Shown: positions 41,248 to 52,800 of the stretch, piece by piece | How positions within the stretch are numbered: position 1 is the first letter of the stretch | Layout: each line of letters opens with the position of its first letter | From: UBA3951 sp050952125 | Lineage (GTDB): Bacteria > Bacillota > Sulfobacillia > Fermentithermobacillales > Fermentithermobacillaceae | NCBI GenBank assembly: GCA_050952125.1 | Contig: JBMNKK010000001.1 | Location: 310,001-374,000 of the forward strand | Direction: 5' to 3' | DNA: 64,000 bases | Made by a program: the position numbers and the translations under genes | Notes under the pieces: model-generated | What the model was told of the DNA's origin: nothing | Database searches by the model: none | The model's input: the letters and a program-made list of their open reading frames with translations, nothing else

Positions 41248-43044
41248 CTAGAAGCCTTGATACATTGGCCCGTCCAACCCATCCAGCAGCCCGATGCCAG
41301 TGACCCGACCGTCTTTGATGAGGTACATGATGCTCTTGGTGCTGTCCTTCGGCACATGAACGTAACCGCAGTCGTAGCCGTCGCCGAACCATTCCTCATC
41401 TTCGTAACTGATCTCATCCATCTTCCTCAGCTGCTCAGGCAGCCAGTGGTCCCAGAGTTTCTCCTCCGGATCACCAATGGCAACTCCTGCGTTGGAGTAT
41501 CCTTCATTGACGGTACGGATGCAGTAAACGTAATACACCCCATCGGAGCTGTGAAGATATTTCAACTGGAGGCCGTCGCTCTCGATGATGGTGACCTGGC
41601 CGTAGCTTTCCGCCTCGAAACTCTCGCGGCTCTCCTCGGCAAGGTCAACTCCAAAGGGGAATTCGATGGGGTAAGCGTTCAGAGACAGGGAAAGCTCCGG
41701 ATCGGATCCGGGGACACCGAGAGAAAAAGCGCCTCCCCTGTGGCTCACAAGGTACGAGAGATGAGAACGAAGGGCCCCGGTCTCGTCGACCGGGAAGCGC
41801 TTCATCGCCACATTGTAGAGCCGGCTGTCGTGCCTCCACTGCCTGAGCACAAGGTCGCTAATCATCTCGGTGTACGCGCCGTCGGCGGCGAGAAACACCT
41901 TGCCCAGATAGTAGTCGCGCATGATCTGATCGCTTGGATCTGCCCGCATGTCGCTCACAGCTGCGTCACGCAGCGCGTTCCAGAAGGGGTCCCACCACTC
42001 GCTTTCGTAGGCAGCCGTCAAGTCGTCCCAGGTGCTGCGGTTGAACCTCTCCAAACACGGAAGCAAGTGATAGGGGCTTACGACCTCACCTGCCATAAGT
42101 GCCGGCATATAGTCGTGGATGTCTCCGGTTGACTCGCCGAACAGTTCAGCGGGAATGCCGGAGTTCTCTGCGCGATCGTAACTGTCCGGATTGGCCGGCG
42201 TATGTCCGAAGGCTCTCTCCACAAACTTTATCGCCGCTTGTTCGGGATTTAGCAGAGAGAGCTCACGTTCAAACAGGGGGTCCTGACGTGCCGCATCAAC
42301 CTCTTCTTGCAGAGCGGCATAGTACTCCCTCGATGGCACCCCATCCTCATCGGGGAAATACGGATAGACGTTGCCGTACCGGTCGCGCCAGCGCTCCACG
42401 CACCATATCCCTCCCTCTCCCTGCTTCACAGGCTGGGAAAGATAGAGCGTCCAGACCTCATCCTTGCTGCCGTTCGCAGCATAGTACGGGTAGTACTTGA
42501 AGAAGACGTGCTCGCCTTCGTAGGTATAGGTTCTTCCGAAGAACTCATCATCGCTGTAAGCGGTCAGGCGATTGCGCTGAATGAAATCGCTCCTTACGAA
42601 CTCTCCGACGGACAGAAATAGGTTCTCATAGGCCTCATAGTCGTCGAGCGCCTGTACGTCCGTGGGAAAGAAAAAGCCGTAGTAATGGGCATCATCCTTG
42701 GCGAAGAAACTCCTTCCGCTGCCATCGGAACACAGGAACTGCTCGTACTGGGCTTCGGTATAACGTGCCAGGCTGAAAAGAAACCCCGTTCCCGGTTGTC
42801 TTTCGTGGGCCGATTTCTGATAGACGCTTATGAGGATGGTCTCCTCACCGGCAACATCGGGCTCAAGCGGATCCACGAGCAACTGGTTAGCATACTCATT
42901 GGGTATAGCTATGGTTACTCCATCTCGCTTGTACAGAGTGACCTTGGCAGGCTCGCACCCTGCCGCAAGAAACGTGACAAGAATCACGGTAAGCAATACG
43001 CCTGACAGCATTCTGGGCTTTCGCCCAACAGTCGTTATCAACAA
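41248..43044 (-). CDS. Large secreted lipoprotein of unknown function
   Basis: 598-residue protein with a lipoprotein signal (KPRMLSGVLLTVILVTFLAAGC). The mature part has no domain I recognise. It is Trp/Tyr/Asp-rich with short blocks such as YYAALQEEVDAARQDPLFERELSLLNPEQAAIKFVERAF, and the C-terminus GRVTGIGLLDGLDGPMYQGF is like secreted stalk proteins. I choose the TTG at 43044 because AAGGGG lies 7 nt upstream; ATG 43011 has no site. The frame is open another 73 codons upstream without a signal. It follows the giant gene after a hairpin. The plus strand carries a 300-codon shadow frame here. Confidence 0.75.
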   Translation of the reverse strand: MLITTVGRKPRMLSGVLLTVILVTFLAAGCEPAKVTLYKRDGVTIAIPNEYANQLLVDPLEPDVAGEETILISVYQKSAHERQPGTGFLFSLARYTEAQYEQFLCSDGSGRSFFAKDDAHYYGFFFPTDVQALDDYEAYENLFLSVGEFVRSDFIQRNRLTAYSDDEFFGRTYTYEGEHVFFKYYPYYAANGSKDEVWTLYLSQPVKQGEGGIWCVERWRDRYGNVYPYFPDEDGVPSREYYAALQEEVDAARQDPLFERELSLLNPEQAAIKFVERAFGHTPANPDSYDRAENSGIPAELFGESTGDIHDYMPALMAGEVVSPYHLLPCLERFNRSTWDDLTAAYESEWWDPFWNALRDAAVSDMRADPSDQIMRDYYLGKVFLAADGAYTEMISDLVLRQWRHDSRLYNVAMKRFPVDETGALRSHLSYLVSHRGGAFSLGVPGSDPELSLSLNAYPIEFPFGVDLAEESRESFEAESYGQVTIIESDGLQLKYLHSSDGVYYVYCIRTVNEGYSNAGVAIGDPEEKLWDHWLPEQLRKMDEISYEDEEWFGDGYDCGYVHVPKDSTKSIMYLIKDGRVTGIGLLDGLDGPMYQGF

Positions 43045-43205
43045 TGGGATGCCCCTTCCGTCTTTTCCATCGCGGCCGAGTCTCGCTTGCTTCCTCCTAA
43101 CAGACGAACCGGAGGGGTTGTTTGTTTCCGCCGGAGCAGCCGATACACGGCTCCGAATATGGAATACCGGAGACGCGGATGGTTTGACACAGATTGTGAA
43201 ACATA

Positions 43206-43259
43206 GAAAAGGGCACTCCTTTCGTGTTTGCGCTTTGCAAACCACAATAGGATGTGCCC
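43206..43259 (-). terminator. Probable terminator after the giant gene
   Basis: On the minus strand, outer arms GGGCAC / GTGCCC enclose a hairpin with 8-9 bp around AAAGC (GTGGTTTGC / GCAAACAC), and CTTTTC follows. It lies about 45 nt after the giant gene stop. The nested shape is larger than a minimal terminator but does not match any riboswitch I know. Confidence 0.55.
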
Positions 43260-43303
43260 TCACGGTCGCCTGTTATCCGGTTCCCCGGCTTTATCTCAGC
43301 GAT

Positions 43304-43820
43304 TTATGCCCCCCAACCGGCGAGCCAGTCCATCAGCCTGTAAATCAGGACGCATGCCTCGGCCCGTGTAACGTTGTTGAGTGGCCTGAATGTACCATCG
43401 GGATAACCTTGGATTATGTCGTGCAACACCAACGCTGCAACCGCAGAGTGTGCCCATTCTCTGATGGCCTCGGCGTCTCGGAAGTCTAGGGTACCTCCCT
43501 CGAGGTCCATTTGGCGCGCGACTAGCACTGCTATTTCTTCACGACTTATTGGCCTATCGGGTTGGAATGTCCCGTCAGGATACCCAAGCCAGTCTGTCAT
43601 AAGGATATACTCCTCTGCCCAGTGGCCTGCTATGTCTGAATACTGGCGCGAACCGGTGCCCGCAGGGAAGCCAATCACTAGCGCGAACATCTTGGCAAAC
43701 TCTGCCCGCGTAATCTCTTTGTCCGGCTCAAACTGGCCTCCGGGATATCCGTCTACGATGCTCAGTGAAGCAAGGTGCTCAATCTCCTTTTTCGCCCAAT
43801 GCTCCACAGTGTCGGGGAAC
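43304..43820 (-). other. Three SLH domains at the C-terminus of the giant protein
   Basis: Residues about 6398-6567 contain HWAKKEIEHLASLSIVDGYPGGQFEPDKEITRAEFAKM, HWAEEYILMTDWLGYPDGTFQPDRPISREEIAVLV and EWAHSAVAALVLHDIIQGYPDGTFRPLNNVTRAEACVLI. Each has the GYPDGxFxP-x-x-x-ITRAE pattern of SLH modules that bind secondary cell-wall polysaccharide. Three copies are the usual anchoring number. Confidence 0.95.
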
Positions 43821-46800
43821 ACGGGAGTCTCCGGCTCTAAAGGCTCCGGCGGGGTTTCCGGCTCTGGGGTAGCTACTCCGCCTCCCGACCCGCCATCTGA
43901 CGGGGTCGTCGTGATGGTGTAGGCGCAAGTGTAGATGTCTGACCATCTACCCTCAGCATCTCTCGCCCTGAACTTCAGAGTCGTTGTCTTGCTGACGGCG
44001 ATCGGACCTGTGTACCTCAGGCTGTTCTCGTCGGGATCGCTTCCGTCCGCGGTGTAGAAGATCTCCGCGCCCGGATCAGAAGCCACGAGCGTTACAGTCC
44101 GGGCACTGCTGTAAGTGCCTCCGGCAGGAGTCGCGCTCACCGTGAGCGGCGGGATTGCCTCAGCCGGGATGGTGATCGTCACCCGGTTCATCGCGGCCAG
44201 GGCTTCCTCCATGGTCGGTTCCGGCGCCTTCCCGACCCAAGCGTCTACCTTAACCGTTCTCTCCACAGAAGAGGTGCCGAAATCAACCGTGAACACGGTG
44301 GTTACGTTCCAGCCTTCCGTTATGGTGAAGCCGTCCTCGGGCTCGAAGTACCCTACGAAGTCATCGCTCACTCCCTCACGATTCAGGCTGAAGGTATCAC
44401 CTTCTCCGTAGGAGGCGATGATCGAGTTGCCTTCAACACCGCTGACGTTGACTCTCACGCCGTACCGAGCGTTGTCGTACGCTGCGCCGGTGTTCTTGGT
44501 TGTTATGCTCAAGGTGACTTTGCCGTCTGCAACCGTCGCCTCACCGGCCGTCATGGTGATGACGGGCACCGCCGGAGACTCAGCCGTCGTGAACTGGTAA
44601 GTCGTTTCCGCGCATCCATTCCCGGCTATGTCGGTCACGGCTCCGGCAGGGATGAACACGGTGTAGGTCGTGGAGAACTCCAGCATGGAGGGCGTCAAGG
44701 TGAGGGTCTGGCCGTCGATCTCGGCCACGCATAAGATGTCGCCCGCCGCGCCACCTGACACCGTGATGTCGTCAAAGGACGAGCCAGGCTTAATGAACTC
44801 GCTGAAGTGGACCTTAATCACTGCATCTACGGGCGCGTCATCCTCACCGGGCTCAAACCGGCTCACGCTAGGTCCGGTCGTGTCTGGCGTATGGCCGGTG
44901 GTGAAGGTGAACACGCAGCCTTCCGCCAGCGGGTTTCCTTCGAGGTCCTGTACCGTACCTGCGAGAATGACCACGGTATATTCGGTGTTGTAGCCCAGTA
45001 GCTCCGCCGGAGTCAGTATCAGGGTCCTGCCGGAAACCTCGGCATCAAAACTGACCGCGCTTTCACCGGCGCTCAAAGATACTCCGTCGAAGCCGTGAGA
45101 TGCCCGGATTGCTTCGTCAAAGTAGATGTACACCCTCGCGTTCGGGAGAACACCCTTACCTTCGTCGGCCGGGATGGTCTCCTCAATTCTGGGAGGAATG
45201 GTGTCCGCAGCGAATCTTGTGGTGAAACTGAACTCTATTCCATGGGCGAGTTCGTTTCCGGCCAAATCCGTCACAGTTCCGGCGGGGATCGTGACGGTAT
45301 ACGTTTTCCCGAGCGCCAGCGGTTCGGTCGGAGTCAAGGTCAAGGTGTCCCTCTTGACGTCCGCACTGGAAGCCACATCCTGGCCGCCTTCCTCGCGCCA
45401 CGTCACCAACTGGAAGTTGGCCCCTTCAACCACGGGTTCGCCGAAACGTATCGTAACAAGTGTGCTTGGAAGCACTCCCATACAGCCATCATGCGGAATG
45501 ACCTGTACTATCTCCGGAGCCCCCTCATCCGGGCCGGTCTCAACCGTGTAGCTCAAAGCTAGATCCGACTCAAGATGGTTGCCGGACTGGTCGGTGATGG
45601 CCTCCTTCAATACGGTGACAGTGGTCGTGGCGCCGTAAGGCGCGGCGTCAATCGGCACAAGGATCAAGTCTTCTCCGTTCACGATAACGTTGAACTCGAT
45701 CCCCACTCCATCTTCGGTGACCCACGTCACGCCCTCCGGGTCCGCCAGCGTGATGGTTTCGCTGAAGGCAAACCACACGCGGGCGGTGGCCGGTTTGTCG
45801 ACGGCTCCCTCTACCGGCTCGGTGCTCACCAGAACGGGTGAAGTCGTATCCGGCTCAATCCACGTTACGAACTCGAAGACGTAATCGTAAAGCAGTCCAT
45901 TCCCCGACTCATCCTGTACGGCGTCGGCAGGTATGGTGACTCTGTACACCGTCGCCTTCTCCAGTTCACCCTGAGGAGTCAGGATCAAGGTGTCCCCTAT
46001 TATGTCGTAATCGAAAGGCACATCCGCGCCGCCGCCTTCAATGGCGGTGTCTACGAGGGAAGGCCCTTCCACCACGTTCTCGCTGAAACGGACCGCGATG
46101 GTCACTCGACTATCGGTTCCCGCTTCCTCGTTCTCGGGGTACGTCTCAACGACAACCGGCGGAGTGGAGTCAGTTGCCACGACAAACTGCACGGTGACAG
46201 TCCTCACATATCCGCGGTCGTCTTGACAGGTTAGGTCCGCGTAATGTGCGGCCTCGGAAACCCCGCTAAGCGGGAAGGTCAACGTGTAGCGGCCTGCGCC
46301 ATCCTCGATTACGGTGAGCTCGCCCGACGGCGGCTGCCCGTCAATTTCGAGGCCAAAGCTCTCAGGACCTAGCCCGACGACGGGGAACCCGCTTTCATCG
46401 TAGACCAGAGCCGTCATCTCCGCGGTTTCATCCGTCGGCAGGTAGGAACCCTGGGACAGCGCGGCCTCAAGGTTCAACCCGCGAATGAAGAGCTCAACAT
46501 GGAAGGAATCCAGAACTCCTAGTCCAGATGCATAGACCGTAAAGGTCTTGTATCCGGGCGTCCAGTCCATGGTGTTCATGGTGAACGGGATTATGTTCGA
46601 ACCGGCGACCAGTTCGATTGATTCCATGCCCGATTCCAGGACAAGGCCGCCGGCATCTCTGACACTCCAAGCCAGCGTGACCTCTTCCTCCACGGAACTC
46701 AGCACCCTCACTTCGACGGGCACCTCTTCCATGCCCGTTTGGAGAGGTTGCCCGTTGTTGACGGTCACACTTTCGATGTCGGTGCCCGAGCGCGGGCCTG

Positions 46801-49800
46801 TGAAGCTTACGTCTATCTCCATGTGGTGGAAGAGCGTCGCTTCTCTCGCTACCGGGTCGTACCGAACCGGCACTATGCTGATGTCCAGTCTGGTCCCGCC
46901 TCGGTCTTCAGTCGTTTGCCACCAGCACATCTCCTGCGGATATGGATTAGGTACTTCGTACGTTCCTTCCACCGGGCCTAGTTCGCGGTTCACGGGGGTA
47001 AACTCGGCCAAGTCCACATCCTGGATGACCATAGTGTCCGTCGCCACGAAGTGGACATCGCTAACCTGAGCCCCGGCAGGCAAGATGAACGACTTGGTGA
47101 CAAGCGGCACCATTGGGGCGTGGGCATTCACCAGGAAAGCCGCGCCGTTGGGTATCTCAATCAGGGTCCTGCCGTCAGGCTGCGAACTTACTTTGAAGTT
47201 CGGTATGTCTACCACAACCGAGAGACCTTCCGTGCCCGTGGACTGCTGGGTGAAGAAGACGCCTTCCTCACCCAAAGAGTCTACGGAGCCTAGATTGGCG
47301 GCATCACCTGAGTCAGAACCTTCTGGACCGGCAAGCCCCATGCTCATCATCGAAATGGGCGAGAAGCCCTCCTGGCCCTGAAATTGTGGTTCATACGGCG
47401 GTTTCGGAGTGCGTTTCGGCAGGTTTTGCCCTGCCAATGGCTGTGTTGGCAAGCCATAGAGCGCTATGCCGTAGGCCCCGTAGGTTGAAATATCATCGCC
47501 ATAGGGGGACGCCGCGCGCTCCCAGTATTCCCTGTATGCCAGGACCTGTACGTCACCTATGGTGGTGACCCCGGGGTTCCCGTAAAGCACCAGATTGGCC
47601 AAGAACGAGCTCAAGAGAAGGTCATGATAGGCCAGCGCAGGTTCGCCGCCTGCCGAGTATGTGGTCGGAGCAATGAAGGTAACCTTCTTCTCCAAGATGC
47701 TCTTTACGAAGTTCGTCTTGTACGGCGTGAGATCTCCTTCGGTGGAGAAGTTGGCCACTGAATACCCCATGTGGCTGCCGGTACTGATGAGAACGTGGCC
47801 CGGTGCCCCTCCTCCTTTGTCTATGTCCTTAGGCGCGAGTTTAGCGCTACCCTTGGTGTTAGCGTCCTTGTGACTCGCCGTCGTCCAAAGCAAGGTTATA
47901 TGGGCATTGGCTAGCGCCGAGGCGACGTCCTCAGCCTTCCAGTCCATGGACGCCCCGTCGAAGTGGTAGTACCTGTCCAAGGCGTAATCCACCGGGTTCT
48001 TGATCTCGCCCTTACGCTCAAAGGCCTGTTCCAACACTGGGATAAGAGCCGTCCTGACCGCGAGAGGCCAGTTGACTCCGCCCTCCCTGCCGCCTGTTGG
48101 GGGCGGGGGCGGCGGCGGGGGTGGTTCGATGCCCGGGATGGTGATGGTGACCTGCTTCATAGTTGCTACCGCTTCTTCCGGATTCGGTTCCGGCGCCGTC
48201 CCTATCCAGGCATCGACAGTTATTTTCCTATCCTCGGTGGAAGTGCCGAAGTCAACGGTGAACTCGGTTGTCTCGTCCCAGCCTTCCTCGATGGCGAAGC
48301 CTTCCTCGGGACCGAAGTACCCTACGAAGTCGTCGCTGTCTTCCGCACGGGTCAGGCTAAAGGTCTCCTCTTCTCCGTAGGAGATCTCGAGCGAGTCGCC
48401 TTTCGCGCCGGGCACGTTGACTTTCACGCCGTATCGAGCGTTCTCGTAAGCGTCGCCGGTGTTCTTTGTGGTTATGGCGAGGGTAACCTTGCCCTCTTCA
48501 ACCTTCGGCTCACCGGCCGTCATGGTGATGGGAGACTCCGGGGGCTCGGACCCTCGAGGTGCGGGAGCAGGAGACCCGAGAGCGGAAGACCCCGAATCGG
48601 GAGGCTTGGGATCGGGAGCCTCGGGCTTCGGCTTGGGGGTCTCGTCGCCGAGTGAGAAGACCACAGCGTTGGATCGCTGAACGGGCATTTCGTATCCGTC
48701 AATTATCTGGATGAGGTTGGCCGGTCTTTGAGCGAACACCCTACCAACGCCAGCGTCAAGCTCGGGTCTCTTGATATCCTCAGGGGCGCCGGGGTCCCAG
48801 TACATGCCGTAAGGCACGTCGGTCATCACGTAACCTTGACCGGTGTCTATGAGCGTCGGGTTGCCGTAATCCTTGGGTACAGCGTACGTCGCCTCTTTCA
48901 TGCTCGGCGCGGGGCTCTCAAGGCGGTAGTAAGGAACCACGAAGTCATCACCGATGATGGCCAGGTTCCGGAAGGCCGTCCTGAGCCCGAGCCATCCGAG
49001 GTACTCGTCCACCAGTTCTCCCATCTTCTTGCGGTCGGCGATGAGGCCGCTTCCGTCTGTCGTGTAGTAGATCTCAGCGCCGTCGCTTGCCTCGAGGGTC
49101 ACCCAGACCGGTCCGGCGTAGGTCCCGCTACCGGGCACCGCCGAAACGTAAGGTACGAGCGGCCCCCAGATGGTGTCGATGTTGTACTCCTCTTTAGCGA
49201 CTTTTGACGTCTTCTCCCCGAGTCTGACGATGTACTTCAATGTGGTGGTCTTGCCAACGTAAATCGGCCCCTCGTACTTGGTACTTTCCTCGGTGGGATC
49301 CTTGCCGTCGGTGGTGAAGTAGATCTCTGCCTCTGGATGAGAGGGTATGAGCTCCACGTTGAGCTGAGTCCGGAATTTCCCGCCCTTGGGGAAGGCCACC
49401 GCTTGAGGAGCGACCTCGGCCGAATCGACTATCTTGTATGTCTCCACACTCTGCCTTGACCAGTTGTTGTACCGGTCCTTGGCCACATACTTGAGGGTCG
49501 TCGTCTCAGTGATCTGGATGGGGCCTTCGTATCGCTGCATGCTGATACTTTCGGGGTACTCCAGTGAGCTGTAGGGATAGAACATGTTCTCGGCCGTTAC
49601 TTCCTGCCTGATATCGACCACAATTCCGCCGTGATTGGCCGCGTACTTGTTAAGCCTATCCAGGAGGTCGTAGTAGTCGGGTATCTTGTTCTTGTTGGAA
49701 TCCACGGTCGGAGACATCCCGGTGTTGCGGAACTCGCGGTAGAGGGCTTCCAGATCCGTGACCACCACAAGCGGTAGGGGCGTGGTGTCGATCACGTTCA

Positions 49801-52800
49801 CGGTGATGCTCTTCTTGGCGTCGTGTCCGTCGACGTACAGCTTTATCTCGACCTCACCAACACGGGACAGATGGACCCAAGCGCTATGGACACCGTCCTC
49901 GGGGTGGAAGTCCCCGTCTTCCCCGGCATCATTCAGCTTTAGCCTCTCGTCGTACCCTGTCACCTCGATCTCTACGTCCGGCTCACCCGAGGTAATGAGC
50001 TTGCCCAGCTCGTCGAAGACGCTGGCGTACACCAGGACCGTTCCATCCAAGAACACGTTGGGTGAAGAGACGTTCAGGTTTCTCTTCTTCTCGCCCTCAA
50101 ACTTCAATAGGAAGACATCGTCGTCGCTCCTCAGGCCGGTCACGACGAAACATTCGTCCTTAGTCGGGATCACCGAGTACGCTTCAGAGAAGGACCCGCC
50201 GAAGTGCTTCTCCCAATCAGTCTTAAGGTCTGCGCTGGTCTTGACAACGTATATGCCCTTAGAGTCCTTGCCGGCGGCAACGAACCCGCCGTCTTTCGTC
50301 ACGGCCACCGAGTACCCGAAACCGTCGCCCACCGTCTGCTGCTTCACGACTTTGCCGGCCTTGTCTAGTTTCAGAAGGTACATTCGTGTTCCCGTGTATC
50401 CCACAACGATGTAGCCGTCTTTGGTTTGTTTGACATCTCGCGCCACGCTCGACTCCTTCGAGGTGAAACGATGTTGCCATTCGACCCTGCCGTATGCATT
50501 TGTCTTAACGACCAGACCGTTTCTCCGCCCCGTGCCATCACCGCCATAACCGGCGAAAATGAGGCCGTGGACCTCAGTCTCTTCCCCGTTCTCATCCTTG
50601 ACCTTTTCGACGGTCTCTTCAACAGCGTAGAAGGCGCCCCACCCTGGGGTGTCGTAGGTCTTGATCTCGCCAACCTGGCCCATGGAGTCGGTCCATATCG
50701 CGAAAGGCACGCTTCCATTTCCGGTTACGAAGCTACCGGCTATGACGTAGTTGCCCTCCCAGGTCTGAGTAACCGCAAAGGCTTGTTTCTTGGCAGACTC
50801 GTATTCGGTACCTTCCAGCCTGTGTATCCATTCAAATCCGGCGCTTGAGTGGCCCAGTTCATCGGTCTTCACAAGCCATATCTGTTCATTGCTGTCTATG
50901 GTGGCCCTGTGAATACCCGTGATGATGAAGCCCTTGAACTCGCTGTCTGACCACACGGCTACATCTCTTCCGGCTTCGTGGAACCCGCCGCCGTACTTCC
51001 TCTCCCAGACCAGATTTCCGTCTGAATCGACCTTAACCAGCCAAACCTTCTCTTCTCCTGTTTCACTTCCATCTTCGGCTACATGCTTATCCCAATAGGT
51101 CCCGGTAAAGACGTAGCCTCCGTCTTCGGTCTCGACAACGGCCCAGGCCTCATCTAATCCATCGCCGCCGAATGTCTTCTCCCAAACGTGATCGGCAGAA
51201 GCGGCATCTTTCATAGGAGCGAACATGAAAGGCTCTTCCAGGAAGTTGCCGGAAACATCCTTTACAGCCCGCTCGGGAATCGTTATTTCCCAATCTCCCT
51301 CAAATTGCTGGTCCGATGCGGTAAGAATCAGTTCCTTGCCGGAAACCTCCATGACGAACTCGGCGACTTCTCCATCTACTAGAAGTGAGATATCGCTGAG
51401 ATCAGGACCTTGCTGCACTGTCTCGCTGAAACTGAAGCGAATTGCGTCGCCTAGAGGTTCTGGGTTCTGGACAAACGGTGCGTCGTAGTCGGCGTGAAGC
51501 CCGGTTGAGAACTCAAACTCGTATTCGGATTCCGTCGGGTTGCCCGCAGCGTCGCACACGGCTCCCGCAGGCAAAACCACGCGGCATCTCTCGGTCTGAG
51601 GCAGCAGCGCCTCTGGTTTCAGCGTCAGGACGTTATCACTCGTGGTGTAGGTGTACCCTACAAGGTCCTCTCCCGCGTACACCTCTACACCCTGGAGGGT
51701 TGCTCCTTGACTCAGATCCTCGCTGAAATAGACGTTGATCTCGGCGTTCAAAGGCACATCCGGACTGTTGTCGGCCGGCACAATCGCCACCACGGAGGGC
51801 GGCGTATTGTCAGGGGCAAGGCCGGTGAAGAACCTGAACGAGTATCCCTCTGGCAAGGAGTTGCCCGCCGCATCGACAACAGCTCCCGCCGGAATACTGA
51901 CCTCACAAAGGACGCTGTAAGGAAGGTCTTCCACCGGCTTCAGAGTCAAGACGTTCCGGCTTACTTCCATGTTAAACGCCCTCGCTTCCCCGCCTGCGTT
52001 CAGCGAGATAGCCTCGTAGTTGGATCCAAGTACTATGTCCTCGCTGAAACTGATGGTGATCTGGGCGTTCACGGGGATGTCATTCTGGTTGCCCGCAGGA
52101 TAGACCGCAGTCAGATGAGGTGGCGTTTCGTCAGGCTCCATACCCGTGTAGAAGGCAAAGGCACAATCATGGGCCATCGGATTCCATGCTCCGGCTTGCC
52201 TGATGGCCTCCTCGGGGATGAAAACCTCACACAGCGCCTTGTGTGGGAGCAGCTGCCCGAGCGTCAGCACGAGGCTGTTACCTATGATCTCCAACTCGTA
52301 CTCCCACGACTGGTCGTTGACTTTGACTTCTATACCTTCATATGCCACATCTAGGGTTATATCTTCGCTGAAGTTCACGATGATCGCGGTGTTCACGGCT
52401 ACTCCCGCTTGGTTGTTGGCAGGCGTTGTCGAGATGACCCAAGGGCCTACCTCGTCCGGAGCGATCTTAAGCAGAATCTCAACAGGGTCGGAACTTTCCG
52501 AACTCATGCCTAACTCGCTTACTGCCTTGACCATGAAGATATAGGACGTCTCATACTTCAGATCGGTGACCAGGTAGCTCGTCTCCAAGACGAGTTCCGG
52601 GTTGATCCTCTGCCATGCGTTGTCCACAATCTGATATACTTCGTATCCCGCCAGGTCCGGCTCACTGTTGGCAAACCATGTAAGCAGGACTTTCCCTACC
52701 TCATCTTTCGCTTTAAGCCCCATGGGCTTTGCGGGCGGCGCCGGCATGACAGCTGTGATCGTCTTGCTCACTATCAGTTCTTCAGAACCGTAGACCGAGA

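Noticed and set aside
41230..42132. 300-codon plus-strand frame opposite the lipoprotein gene
   Set aside because: Antisense shadow without a ribosome site; the minus frame has a lipoprotein signal and continues longer.
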